64,000 nt of DNA from an uncultured Gemmiger sp. (GTDB taxonomy: Bacteria; Bacillota; Clostridia; Oscillospirales; Ruminococcaceae). Shown here piece by piece: positions 51,263 through 58,918 of this stretch; position 1 is the first letter of the stretch, and every line of letters begins with the position of its first letter. Below the pieces are notes generated by a model, which was given only the letters and a program-made list of their open reading frames with translations, was not told the origin of the DNA and ran no database searches. The translations under genes were made by a program, and so were the position numbers. Where the stretch lies: NCBI GenBank assembly GCA_934502625.1, contig CAKSUQ010000012.1:10415-74414 (forward strand), given 5' to 3'.

Positions 51263-52173
51263 CATTCCAAATCAAACACCGCCCGCGCGGCCATGCGCCA
51301 GCTGTAACCGGCGCGGCGCAAAAGTTCCGGCAATGCCTCCGGAACGCCCGGCTGCGCCGCGACCCACGCTTTTGCGTCGGCCTCGGTGTGCAGGGCAAGG
51401 CGCGCCCACGCGTCATCCCCCGCGGGTTCGGCGGGGCCGCGGCGGTCGTTCATGCCGAGCCAGCCGTCCTTTAAGTACCGCTGCACCCAGCGGTAGACCT
51501 GATGATACCCCACGGCATATTTCTGCGCCGCTGCGCCGTAATTTTTGTTTTGCTCCAGACAGTCCAGCACGATGACGAGCCGCCGCAGCGGCGGCACGGC
51601 GCGCTCTCGCCCTTTGGCGCGGCAGGTACCCTCGCTGCTGTGGCGGGCGTCGTGCAGGGCGGCTGCCCCGCCTGCGCGGTAGCGGCTGACCCAGTGGACA
51701 AGCGCCTTGTAGTCGACATCGTATTTCAACGCCGCCGTACCGTAGTCACAGCCGTTGGCAAGGCATTCCAGCACGATCTTCTCACGGTCGGCGGCGGTCG
51801 TGTAGGCCGTGCCCCTGTGCCGCGACGCGCCGTGGTAGCCGCGCAGTTCCCCGCCCTGCCGGGCTTTTGCGACCATCTTTTCGAGGTTTTGGGTGCTGCG
51901 GATGCCGTATTTCTGGCAGACCTGCGCCAGCGACCCGCCCGCGAGGACATCGGCCACGGCGGCCTGCTTTTGCGCGGCAGTGAGGTGGTGTTTTTGGGCG
52001 CGCGGCATCAGCCCGGCCGCGCCCTCGGACGCGTACAGGCGCAGCCATTGGCGCACCGTCGTGGTGCTGACGCCGACGCCTTTTGCCGCCGCCTGACGGC
52101 TGATTTCGCCGGAGTTTATTTTTTCCACAAGCGCGAGCTTTTGTTGTGGAGAGAGCTTTGGTGTTTGGGGCAT
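51214..52173 (-). CDS. Orphan helix-turn-helix protein with repeated transposase-like (IS3 OrfA/HTH_28) domains
   Basis: 319-residue basic protein with at least three HTH units: KLSPQQKLALVEKINSGEISRQAAAKGVGVSTTTVRQWL (about 5-45), AAQKQAAVADVLAGGSLAQVCQKYGI (about 65-95), a third around KIVLECLANGCDYGTAALKYDVDYKALVHWVSRY and a fourth around VIVLDCLEQNKNYGAAAQKYAVGYHQVYRWVQRY. No DDE catalytic half follows, so it is either a regulator or a remnant of an insertion-sequence OrfA. The last 15 or so codons, ending KGEGGAKRRMRG, come from the A-type repeat. ATG 52173 is the only sensible start but has no clear ribosome site. Confidence 0.6.
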   Translation of the reverse strand: MPQTPKLSPQQKLALVEKINSGEISRQAAAKGVGVSTTTVRQWLRLYASEGAAGLMPRAQKHHLTAAQKQAAVADVLAGGSLAQVCQKYGIRSTQNLEKMVAKARQGGELRGYHGASRHRGTAYTTAADREKIVLECLANGCDYGTAALKYDVDYKALVHWVSRYRAGGAAALHDARHSSEGTCRAKGRERAVPPLRRLVIVLDCLEQNKNYGAAAQKYAVGYHQVYRWVQRYLKDGWLGMNDRRGPAEPAGDDAWARLALHTEADAKAWVAAQPGVPEALPELLRRAGYSWRMAARAVFDLECLPTKGEGGAKRRMRG

Positions 52174-52197
52174 GGCAGTAAACTGAAATTGTGGGTT

Positions 52198-52420
52198 GTA
52201 GGGGAGGGATTTATCCCTCCCGGTGGTAGTATGGCGGGCAGTGCGTGGGATTGTCGTTGCACGGTTTTTATGTTGGCAATAACGGGAGCGGCCACGGGAC
52301 GCATATATGCGTCCCCTACAGCCTAGCGGGAGGTTCGTAGGGGCGGCATATATGCCGCCCGCACAACGTTGGCGGCAACGGAAATATGCACGGGAGGAAT
52401 GAATCCCTCCCCCTGCGGAC
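52198..52420. repeat. Cluster of B-type palindromes
   Basis: Successive hairpins: GGGAGGGATTTATCCCTCCC, GGACGCATATATGCGTCCCCTAC, GTAGGGGCGGCATATATGCCGCCC and GGGAGGAATGAATCCCTCCC. At least two B units lie head to head. No gene in 52174-52488. Confidence 0.75.
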
Positions 52421-52445
52421 AAAATTAAATAAGGTAGGCCGGAAT

Positions 52446-52475
52446 AAAAAATCCCACCGCCGGGAGGTGGTGAGA
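52446..52475 (-). terminator. Terminator of the prepilin gene
   Basis: TCTCACCACC-tccc-GGCGGTGGGA on the minus strand followed by TTTTTT. Confidence 0.82.
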
Positions 52476-52488
52476 TTACAAAATTCAA

Positions 52489-52983
52489 TTAGCTCAAATT
52501 GCCATACACAACGCCTGCGCCTGTAATAGAGGTTAAAGCAGTCGAATCGACCACATACTCAAAGGTCTTTGTCGTATCATTCCACTTGTAAGTGCAGCTG
52601 TTCGTGCCGTCACTGAACTCAACCTTAACAACCGTTGCCGCCGCAATACGCTCCGTATCATTGGCAGCCTTCAAAACCGTCACCTTTGCCGACCATTTGC
52701 TACCCGCCTCGGCAAGTTTCATAATATCAGCAATCGTAGGTGCAGTAATGGTCGTGCCGTCCGTATCAGTCGTAATCTTGCCCTGACCATATGCCTCAGA
52801 AATGCAAGTCTGTGCCGCAACAACAACCTGACGGCATTCAGCAGTAACCTTACCCTTGTTCGCCTTATCAATATACCCCGTCAGTGCCGGAACCAGCAGG
52901 GCGGCCAGAATCGCCAGAATGACGAGGACGACGATCAGCTCGACGAGGGTGAAGCCCTTTTTGTCTTTCAGTTTCTTGAACAT
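52489..52983 (-). CDS. Type IV prepilin-like protein
   Basis: 164-residue protein with a class III signal: positively charged MFKKLKDKK, then G|FTLVELIVVLVILAILAALL, where prepilin peptidase would cut before Phe. The rest is a globular pseudopilin-like domain with two cysteines (TCISEAY; TNSCTYKW) that could form a disulphide. No assembly ATPase, platform protein or peptidase is in the window. GGAGGAAAACAAA precedes ATG 52983. It is divergent from an XRE regulator with a palindromic site inside its promoter. Confidence 0.88.
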   Translation of the reverse strand: MFKKLKDKKGFTLVELIVVLVILAILAALLVPALTGYIDKANKGKVTAECRQVVVAAQTCISEAYGQGKITTDTDGTTITAPTIADIMKLAEAGSKWSAKVTVLKAANDTERIAAATVVKVEFSDGTNSCTYKWNDTTKTFEYVVDSTALTSITGAGVVYGNLS

Positions 52984-53048
52984 TTTGTTTTCCTCCAACT
53001 TTTTCTCTGTACCGACGATTTCACCGGTCGTCGGCATCTCGCACTGTA

Positions 53049-53110
53049 ATTTTATAACACGTTTCGTGTTTTGTCAACTCTTTTTAGGCTTATACAACCC
53101 GTTTCGTGTT
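53049..53110. promoter_or_regulatory. Divergent promoters with two palindromic operators
   Basis: Minus-strand prepilin promoter: TTGACA (53077-53072), 17 nt, TAAAAT (53054-53049). Operator 1, AACACGTTTCGTGTT (53056-53070), is a perfect palindrome inside its spacer. Operator 2, AACCCGTTTCGTGTT (53096-53110), lies 40 bp away, near a plus-strand promoter TTGTCA (53071-53076)/TACAAC (53093-53098) for the XRE gene. Confidence 0.7.
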
Positions 53111-53159
53111 ATTTTGGTATGCTCTTATGCAGAATTTGCACATTGCCGGGGGTATGCGT

Positions 53160-53480
53160 ATGGAATTTCACGAGCGTTTGCGCTATCTGATCGACTGCGA
53201 GGAGATCAAGATCAAGGACCTTGCGCCCCGGCTGCACCTTGCGCCGTCGACGCTGGGCAACTACGTGCAGGGCACGCGCGAGCCGGACTACGACACGCTG
53301 CGCCGCATTGCGGACTATTTCGGCGTCAGCATCGACTATCTGCTGGGGCACACGCCCCCGGCCAGCGACGACGAGCGCCGGCTGCTGGCCTATTTCCGCA
53401 GCTTCACCCCCGGCCAGCGACGCTTTCTGCTGGAGCAGGCCGAGATCACCGCGCGGTACAAAATTAAATCCGAAGATTGA
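53160..53480 (+). CDS. XRE-family transcriptional regulator
   Basis: 106-residue protein. The HTH_3 domain (about 5-62) has RLRYLIDCEEIKIKDLAPRLHLAPSTLGNYVQGTREPDYDTLRRIADYFGVSIDYLLG. The C-terminal part RRLLAYFRSFTPGQRRFLLEQAEI is a short helical dimerisation-like tail. I chose ATG 53160 because GGGGG lies 7 nt upstream; ATG 53154 is 1 nt from that site. It is divergent from the prepilin gene with operators between, so it probably represses both. Confidence 0.88.
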   Translation: MEFHERLRYLIDCEEIKIKDLAPRLHLAPSTLGNYVQGTREPDYDTLRRIADYFGVSIDYLLGHTPPASDDERRLLAYFRSFTPGQRRFLLEQAEITARYKIKSED

Positions 53481-53483
53481 CGA

Positions 53484-53510
53484 CCCGCCGGGAAGGCGGG
53501 CCATTTTTTT
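53484..53510 (+). terminator. Terminator of the XRE gene
   Basis: CCCGCC-gggaa-GGCGGG followed by CCATTTTTTT. Confidence 0.85.
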
Positions 53511-53615
53511 ATAAAAATAATCTAGCCAACTGCCGCATAATATGTTATGATAATAAGCTGAAGACTTGTAGTGTGCCCTCTGGGCTTGCCACATTTTACA
53601 AAGGGAGTCTTTTTG

Positions 53616-54725
53616 ATGAATAACAATTCCAAGCTGCGCGTCGCGCTGTTCTTTGGCGGCGTCTCCAGCGAGCACGAGGTCAGCTGTGTGTCGGCCTCGG
53701 CATGGCTGCGTGCGCTGGCGCAGGAGCCCTGCGCGGACAAATATGAGGTTTTTCCCATCGGCATCACCAAGACCGGCCGCTGGCTGGCCTGTAACCCCAC
53801 GCCCGAAGCGATGGCCGACGGCAGCTGGGAGCAAGGCGACTGCACGCCCTGCATCCTCAGCCCCGACCGCGGCGATCACGGCGTCTGGCTGCTGCAGGAC
53901 GGTAAGGCCGAGCTTGTCCGCATCGACATCTGCGCCCCCGTCATGCACGGCAAAAACGGCGAGGACGGCACCATCCAAGGTCTGTTCGAGCTGGCGCGCA
54001 TCCCCTACGTGGGCTGCGGCGTGCTGGGCAGCGCCGTCTGCATGGACAAAGCCGTCGCCAACGCGCTGATGGACGCCGCCGGGGTGCCCCACTGCAAGTG
54101 GGCGGCCGCCAGCCGCGCCGACCTTGCGCTGAACGGCCCCGTCATTCTGGACGGCGTCGCGGCAAAGCTGGGCTACCCCATCTTCGTCAAGCCCGCGAAC
54201 GCCGGTTCCAGCGTCGGCATCAGCAAGGCGGCCGACCGCCGTGCGCTGGAACGCGCCGTCGACATCGCCCTGCGCGAGGACGACAAGGTCGTGTTTGAGC
54301 AGTTCATCGACGCGCAGGAGGTCGAGTGTGCCGCCATCGGCAACCCCGACGACCCCGCCACCGTCGCGACGACCCGCCCCGGCGAGATCCTCGCGGGCGC
54401 AGAGTTCTACACCTACGACGACAAGTACAAAAACGGCGTGTCCCAGACCGTCATCCCCGCCCACCTGAGCGAGGCGAAACTCGACGAGGTGCGCGCCGAA
54501 GCCCGCAAGGCATATCTGGCGCTGAACTGCGCCGGGCTGTCCCGCTGCGACTTCTTTGTGGAGCGCGGCACCGGCCGGGTGCTTTGCAACGAGCTGAACA
54601 CCCTGCCCGGCTTCACCTCCATCAGCATGTACCCGAAGCTGATGGAGCACGAGGGCTACAGCTATTCCGCGCTGGTCGACACGCTGCTGCAGCTGGCCGT
54701 CCACCGCCGGAAGGGGGCATACTGA
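53616..54725 (+). CDS. ddl: D-alanine--D-alanine ligase
   Basis: 369-residue ATP-grasp enzyme making the D-Ala-D-Ala terminus of peptidoglycan precursors. VALFFGGVSSEHEVSCVSA, PVMHGKNGEDGTIQGLFEL, YPIFVKPANAGSSVGISKA and NELNTLPGFTSISMYPKL are the conserved blocks. The tyrosine-based site (YVGCGVLGSAVCMDK region) fits a D-Ala rather than D-Lac ligase, though this cannot be settled by eye. AAGGGAG precedes ATG 53616. The TGA overlaps the murI start. Confidence 0.95.
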   Translation: MNNNSKLRVALFFGGVSSEHEVSCVSASAWLRALAQEPCADKYEVFPIGITKTGRWLACNPTPEAMADGSWEQGDCTPCILSPDRGDHGVWLLQDGKAELVRIDICAPVMHGKNGEDGTIQGLFELARIPYVGCGVLGSAVCMDKAVANALMDAAGVPHCKWAAASRADLALNGPVILDGVAAKLGYPIFVKPANAGSSVGISKAADRRALERAVDIALREDDKVVFEQFIDAQEVECAAIGNPDDPATVATTRPGEILAGAEFYTYDDKYKNGVSQTVIPAHLSEAKLDEVRAEARKAYLALNCAGLSRCDFFVERGTGRVLCNELNTLPGFTSISMYPKLMEHEGYSYSALVDTLLQLAVHRRKGAY

Positions 54726-55540
54726 TGGACACCCGCCCCATCGGCGTATTTGACAGCGGCCTCGGCGGGCTGACCGCCGTGCGCCAGCTGCGCCGCGTGC
54801 TGCCCGGCGAGGACATCATCTACTTCGGCGACACCGGCCGCGTTCCCTACGGCAGCCGCGGGCGGGACATCATTGTGCAGTACGCGCGGCAGGACATCCG
54901 CTTTCTGCTGAGCCAGAACGTCAAGTTCATCATCGCGGCCTGCGGCACGGTGTCCTCGACCTACCCGCCGGAGGAAGCCGCCAAGCTGCCCGTGCCCTTC
55001 ACCGGCGTGGTGGGCGCGACGGCCCGCGCGGCGGTGGACGCCACGAAGAACGGCAAGATCGGCATCATCGGCACGGCGGCTACGGTGCGCAGTGGGTCGT
55101 ATGCGGCGGTCATCCGCGACATGCTGCCCAGTGTGGAGATTTACGCCCGCGCCTGCCCGATGTTTGTACCGCTGGTCGAGAACGGCTATTTCAACGACGG
55201 CAACCCGGTGACGCAGCTCATCATTGCGGAGTATCTGCAGGAGCTGAAGGACGCGGGCGTCGACACGCTGATCTTGGGCTGCACCCACTACCCGCTTTTG
55301 AAAAAAATGATCGGCGATTTTATGGGCGCAGAGGTACGGCTCATTGATTCCGGCAAGGTGACGGCGCAGGCCGCCGCCGCCGCGCTGGACGATCTGGGGC
55401 TTTTGAACGGCAAGACGGCGGGCGGCACGGCAAAGTATTTTGTCAGCGACACGCCCGACAATTTCGACGTTTTAGCGCACACCTTCCTAGGCGAATACGC
55501 CGGCGGCAGCGTGGAACGCATCGCGATCGAGACGTATTGA
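54725..55540 (+). CDS. murI: Glutamate racemase
   Basis: 271-residue cofactor-independent racemase giving D-glutamate for peptidoglycan. IGVFDSGLGGLTAVRQLRRVLP, IYFGDTGRVPYGSR, the first cysteine in IAACGTVSS and the second in LILGCTHYPLL. The usual CNT is CGT here, as in many clostridial enzymes. The start codon overlaps the ddl stop (TGATG), so the two wall-precursor genes are coupled. Confidence 0.95.
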   Translation: MDTRPIGVFDSGLGGLTAVRQLRRVLPGEDIIYFGDTGRVPYGSRGRDIIVQYARQDIRFLLSQNVKFIIAACGTVSSTYPPEEAAKLPVPFTGVVGATARAAVDATKNGKIGIIGTAATVRSGSYAAVIRDMLPSVEIYARACPMFVPLVENGYFNDGNPVTQLIIAEYLQELKDAGVDTLILGCTHYPLLKKMIGDFMGAEVRLIDSGKVTAQAAAAALDDLGLLNGKTAGGTAKYFVSDTPDNFDVLAHTFLGEYAGGSVERIAIETY

Positions 55541-55548
55541 GCGCAGAA

Positions 55549-55576
55549 AGGCTTCCCCCACCGGGGGAAGGCTTTT
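55549..55576 (+). terminator. Short A-type palindrome acting as murI terminator
   Basis: AGGCTTCCCCC-acc-GGGGGAAGGCTTTT: a minimal A-type repeat end with a T tract, 9 bp after murI. Confidence 0.65.
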
Positions 55577-55590
55577 AGTAGAGGTACACC

Positions 55591-56028
55591 ATGGAAGAAA
55601 AATATCTCATCACCATCAAGGGCACGATGGAGCAGCGGGGCGACACGGACACCGTGGAGCTGATGACCCGCGGCTCGCTCGTACACAAGGATGGCGCGTA
55701 CTATATCGTTTATAAAGAAACCGAGACGACCGGCTACGAGGGCTGCACGACCACCGTGAAGGTGGCCGACGACGCCCGCAAGGTTTCGATGCTGCGGTAT
55801 GGCAAGCAGACGAGCCAGCTCATCATCGAGAAGGGCACCCGCCACCTCTGCCATTACGAGACCGGCTACGGCGCGATCAGCCTCGGCGTGGCAGCCGACA
55901 TCATCGAGCACCAGCTTGACGAGAACGGCGGCAAACTGAAGTTCAGCTACACCCTCGATTCCGGCGCGGAAAGCTTCATCAGCCGGAATCTTGTTGACAT
56001 TACGGTCGATAAGCTGCCGGAGGCTTAA
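55591..56028 (+). CDS. DUF1934 family protein
   Basis: 145-residue protein with a calycin-like beta-barrel pattern: KYLITIKGTMEQRGDTDTVELMTRG, YYIVYKETETTGYEGCTTTVKV and HLCHYETGYGAISLGVAADII. This family often sits just before argS in clostridia, as here. Function unknown. The only upstream purines near ATG 55591 are GTAGAGGTAC, an acceptable ribosome site. Confidence 0.85.
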   Translation: MEEKYLITIKGTMEQRGDTDTVELMTRGSLVHKDGAYYIVYKETETTGYEGCTTTVKVADDARKVSMLRYGKQTSQLIIEKGTRHLCHYETGYGAISLGVAADIIEHQLDENGGKLKFSYTLDSGAESFISRNLVDITVDKLPEA

Positions 56029-56040
56029 AAACGCGCTGCC

Positions 56041-56130
56041 CTGTAGGGGCCGGGCATGCCCGGCCCTCAGCCTACCGGAAAGCGCTCTGTAAAGGCAAAG
56101 CCGCGGGCCGGGCATGCCCGGCCCCTACAG
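56041..56130. repeat. B-type palindromic repeat before argS
   Basis: CTGTAGGGGCCGGGCATGCC at the left end and its near-complement ending CCCCTACAG at the right. Confidence 0.8.
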
Positions 56131-56166
56131 CGTTATCATAGAAAAATCCCCCACAGGAGGTTCATC

Positions 56167-57924
56167 ATGGATTATAAAAACTACAACCCGCGGGCGGCGG
56201 CGCTGGCACAGGCGCGCACACTGCTGACCGATGCCGCCAAGGCTGCCATTGCCGACGGCACCCTGCCCGAAGCCGCCCTGCCCGACTTCATCGTCGAGAT
56301 CCCGGCGGACGTCAAGAACGGCGACATTGCCTCCAACGTGGCGATGGCCGGTGCACGCGCCTTCCACAAAGCGCCCCGCCAGATCGCCGAGGCCATCACC
56401 GCAAAATTGCAGCTGGACGGCAGCCTGTTCGACCGTTTTGAGATCGCAGGTCCCGGCTTCATCAACCTGTTCCTCGGACAGGACTGGTTCACCAGCGTCG
56501 TGCGCGCCGCTGTGGCGAACCCCGAATACGGCCGCACCGACGTCGGCGCTGGCAAACGCTACAACGTCGAATTTGTTTCAGCCAACCCCACGGGCCCCAT
56601 GCACATGGGCAACGCCCGCGGCGGCGCGCTGGGCGACGGTCTGGCCGCCTGCCTTGACTGGGCGGGCTACGGCGTGACCCGCGAGTTCTACATCAACGAC
56701 GCGGGCAATCAGATCGAAAAGTTCGGCAAGAGCCTTGCCATCCGCTATCTGCAGCTGTACAAAGGCGAGGACGCCTGCCCGCTGCCCGAAGAGTGCTATC
56801 AGGGCGCGGACATCATCGCCCGCGCGAAGGAGTTCGCCGAAGTACACGGCGATTCCTATGTGGAAAAGGACTTTGACGAGCTGAAGAAGGCCATCGTCGC
56901 CGATGCCCTGCCCAAGAACATTGCGGGTCTGCAGCGCGACCTCGGCAAGTACCGCATCGAGTACGATGTCTGGTTCCATGAGAGCGACCTGCACAGCTCC
57001 GGCGCGGTCAAGGCCGTGGTGGACAAGCTGCTGGAGAGCGGCGCCTGCTACAAGGCCGAGGACGGCGCGATCATGTACCGCAGCGCCCAGTACGCCGCCA
57101 AGTACGGCGTCGTGAACAAGCGTAAGACCGACGACGGCAGCGAGGAGGAGGCCAAGGACGAGGTGCTCGTCCGCGCCAACGGCATCCCCACCTACTTTGC
57201 GGCCGACATCGCCTACCACTACAACAAGCTGGCCGTGCGCGGCTTTGACAAGGCCATCGACGTCTGGGGCGCTGACCACCACGGCCACGTCGCCCGCATG
57301 AAGGGCGCGATGGACGCCATCGGGCTGGACGGCAGCCGCTTGGACATCGTGCTGATGCAGATGGTCAACCTGATGCGCGACGGCAAGCCGGTGCGCATGA
57401 GCAAACGTACCGGCAAGGCCATCACCCTGACCGATTTGCTGGACGAGGTGCCCATCGACTCCGCGCGGTTCTTCTTCAACCAGCGCGAGAGCTCGTCCAC
57501 GCTGGACTTTGATCTCGACTTGGCCGTGCGCAACGACAGCGAGAACCCCGTCTACTACGTGCAGTACGCCCACGCGCGCATCTGCTCGGTGCTGAAAAAG
57601 CTCGAAAGCGAGGGTGTGAAGTTTGAAGGTGCCGAGGCCGTGGACGCCAGCGTCCTGACCGACCCCGCCGAGCAGGCACTGATCCGCCTGCTGGCCGCCT
57701 TCCCCGCCGAAATCGCCGCCGCCGCCGAGAAGTACGACCCCGCACGCATCACCCGCTTCTGCATCGACGTGGCGTCGGCGTACCACCGCTTCTACAACGC
57801 CTGCCGCATCCTCGACGCCGAGGGCAGCGTCCAGCAGGGGCGCATCGCCCTCTGCCTCGCCGTGCGCGGCGTCATCCACAACATCCTGACGATGTTCAAG
57901 GTCAACGCCCCGGAGACGATGTAA
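56167..57924 (+). CDS. argS: Arginyl-tRNA synthetase
   Basis: 585-residue class I synthetase. An additional N-terminal domain (1-110) recognises the D-loop; SANPTGPMHMGNARGGALGD carries the HIGH-type motif; IPTYFAADIAYHYNK, GADHHGHVARMKGAM and VRMSKRTGKAITLTDLLDEV follow; the DALR anticodon domain ends the protein. CAGGAGGTTCATC precedes ATG 56167; an upstream start lies in the B-type repeat and is rejected. Confidence 0.97.
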   Translation: MDYKNYNPRAAALAQARTLLTDAAKAAIADGTLPEAALPDFIVEIPADVKNGDIASNVAMAGARAFHKAPRQIAEAITAKLQLDGSLFDRFEIAGPGFINLFLGQDWFTSVVRAAVANPEYGRTDVGAGKRYNVEFVSANPTGPMHMGNARGGALGDGLAACLDWAGYGVTREFYINDAGNQIEKFGKSLAIRYLQLYKGEDACPLPEECYQGADIIARAKEFAEVHGDSYVEKDFDELKKAIVADALPKNIAGLQRDLGKYRIEYDVWFHESDLHSSGAVKAVVDKLLESGACYKAEDGAIMYRSAQYAAKYGVVNKRKTDDGSEEEAKDEVLVRANGIPTYFAADIAYHYNKLAVRGFDKAIDVWGADHHGHVARMKGAMDAIGLDGSRLDIVLMQMVNLMRDGKPVRMSKRTGKAITLTDLLDEVPIDSARFFFNQRESSSTLDFDLDLAVRNDSENPVYYVQYAHARICSVLKKLESEGVKFEGAEAVDASVLTDPAEQALIRLLAAFPAEIAAAAEKYDPARITRFCIDVASAYHRFYNACRILDAEGSVQQGRIALCLAVRGVIHNILTMFKVNAPETM

Positions 57925-58070
57925 AGCCTTCCCCTGAGGGGGAAGGTGGCGCGAAGCGCCGGATGAGGGGCGGCGCTTTCTCTACCACCCTTTCATGAGT
58001 TACCACGGAAAGTCTGCCCCTCATCAGTCAGCGGGCGGAGCCGCTGACAGCTTCCCCCTAGGGGGGAAGC
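57925..58070. repeat. A-type palindromic repeat, copy 6
   Basis: Starts directly after the argS stop with CCTTCCCCTGAGGGGGAAGG and ends CTTCCCCCTAGGGGGGAAG, with GATGAGGGGCG and its complement inside. Confidence 0.85.
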
Positions 58071-58081
58071 CAACACAAAAT

Positions 58082-58116
58082 AAAAGCCGCAGCTTCCTGA
58101 GAAGCTGCGGCTTTTT
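58082..58116 (+). terminator. Terminator after argS/repeat A6
   Basis: GCCGCAGCTTC (58086-58096), loop ctga, GAAGCTGCGGC (58101-58111) and TTTTT; A run on the left makes it bidirectional. Confidence 0.88.
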
Positions 58117-58217
58117 GCGTACACGCGCCCAACATATTTATTATACCACTTTCGATATGCACGAATCAATCCTGAATATGCACAAATCTTTCCTTGCAAG
58201 GTTGTGGAGTCTGCGAA

Positions 58218-58246
58218 TAGACGAATTCCTAAGGCTGTGGTATAGT
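58218..58246 (+). promoter_or_regulatory. Promoter of the large noncoding RNA
   Basis: TAGACG (58218-58223) and TATAGT (58241-58246), 17-nt spacer; start expected near 58253. Confidence 0.6.
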
Positions 58247-58252
58247 ATAGTC

Positions 58253-58916
58253 ACAGAAAGAAAACAGCCGGAAGCAAAAAGTCAAGGTTCCACAAAAGGC
58301 GGGAACAAAAACCGGCAGGATTCGTAAGGAAGGAGGCTCCAAGTCCCATGGCAAACTTCAAAGATCCCATTCATCATCGGCGGACTTGGGTCTGCTGACT
58401 GCGAAAGTACCGCATCCGAAGCCGCAGGTCGTAACCTGTACAACTGTAAAAAACGCGATGCACGGTAACTTATCAAACCGTTAGCAGATTCAAGGGCCGT
58501 CAAAGCAGACCCCTTGCATAGAATATAGATCAGGAAGAAAGAGGGTTGGCCGCAATGACCAGCATGACTCCGCCGAACAGGATGTATCGGAACTTCACCT
58601 GATCCACAAGGAGAACTCCCATGTACTAGCGTTAAGAGGTTTCATTCCTCAGCATCAGACCCATACCCCAGGAACGATCTTAGAAAGCGACCTTGCTCCG
58701 TTCCACAAATGCTTTTGAGCAAATAACGAACCAGAGGGTAAGTCCAATGAACCGTTCTTAAGATCCTGAAAGGGTAAACAAAATATCGCATAGATGGGAA
58801 TGATCCCCATGAAATTGAGGAACCAGACCGAAAAATAACGAATAAAGGTTATGAGGCTATGACTCCGATTATGTAAGACCGCCGGGGCGAACGAAATGTT
58901 CGCCCCGGCTTTTTTG
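58253..58916 (+). ncRNA. Large structured noncoding RNA, about 660 nt, family not identified
   Basis: No open frame of protein character exists on either strand between 58117 and 58918, yet the region has a promoter at one end and a strong terminator at the other. Many exact helices are visible: CCAAGTCC 58339-58346 with GGACTTGG 58382-58389; GGTCTGCT 58389-58396 with AGCAGACC 58504-58511 (long range); CAGGT/ACCTG 58425-58438; GATCAGG 58528-58534 with CCTGATC 58598-58604; GAGG/CCTC 58636-58650; GGAACG 58671-58676 with CGTTCC 58699-58704; ATGGG/CCCAT 58794-58810. The loops are rich in unpaired A and GAAA. Size and complexity resemble OLE, ROOL or GOLLD RNAs, but I cannot assign it, and its gene context (argS, GNAT) does not match OLE. 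Confidence 0.75.
58881..58915 (+). terminator. Terminator of the large noncoding RNA
   Basis: GCCGGGGCGAAC (58881-58892), loop gaaat, GTTCGCCCCGGC (58898-58909) and six T. Confidence 0.92.
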
Positions 58917-58918
58917 TG

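Noticed and set aside
56056..56166. An upstream argS start at 56056
   Set aside because: The extension is encoded by the B-type repeat and lacks a ribosome site, whereas ATG 56167 follows CAGGAGG.
58282..58503. A 73-codon minus-strand frame inside the large RNA region
   Set aside because: It has no ribosome site and covers exact RNA helices of the plus strand; judged to be chance.
58253..58916. Calling the large RNA OLE, ROOL, RNase P or tmRNA
   Set aside because: Size suits OLE or ROOL but no diagnostic segment could be confirmed by eye and the gene context differs from OLE; RNase P and tmRNA signature segments are absent.
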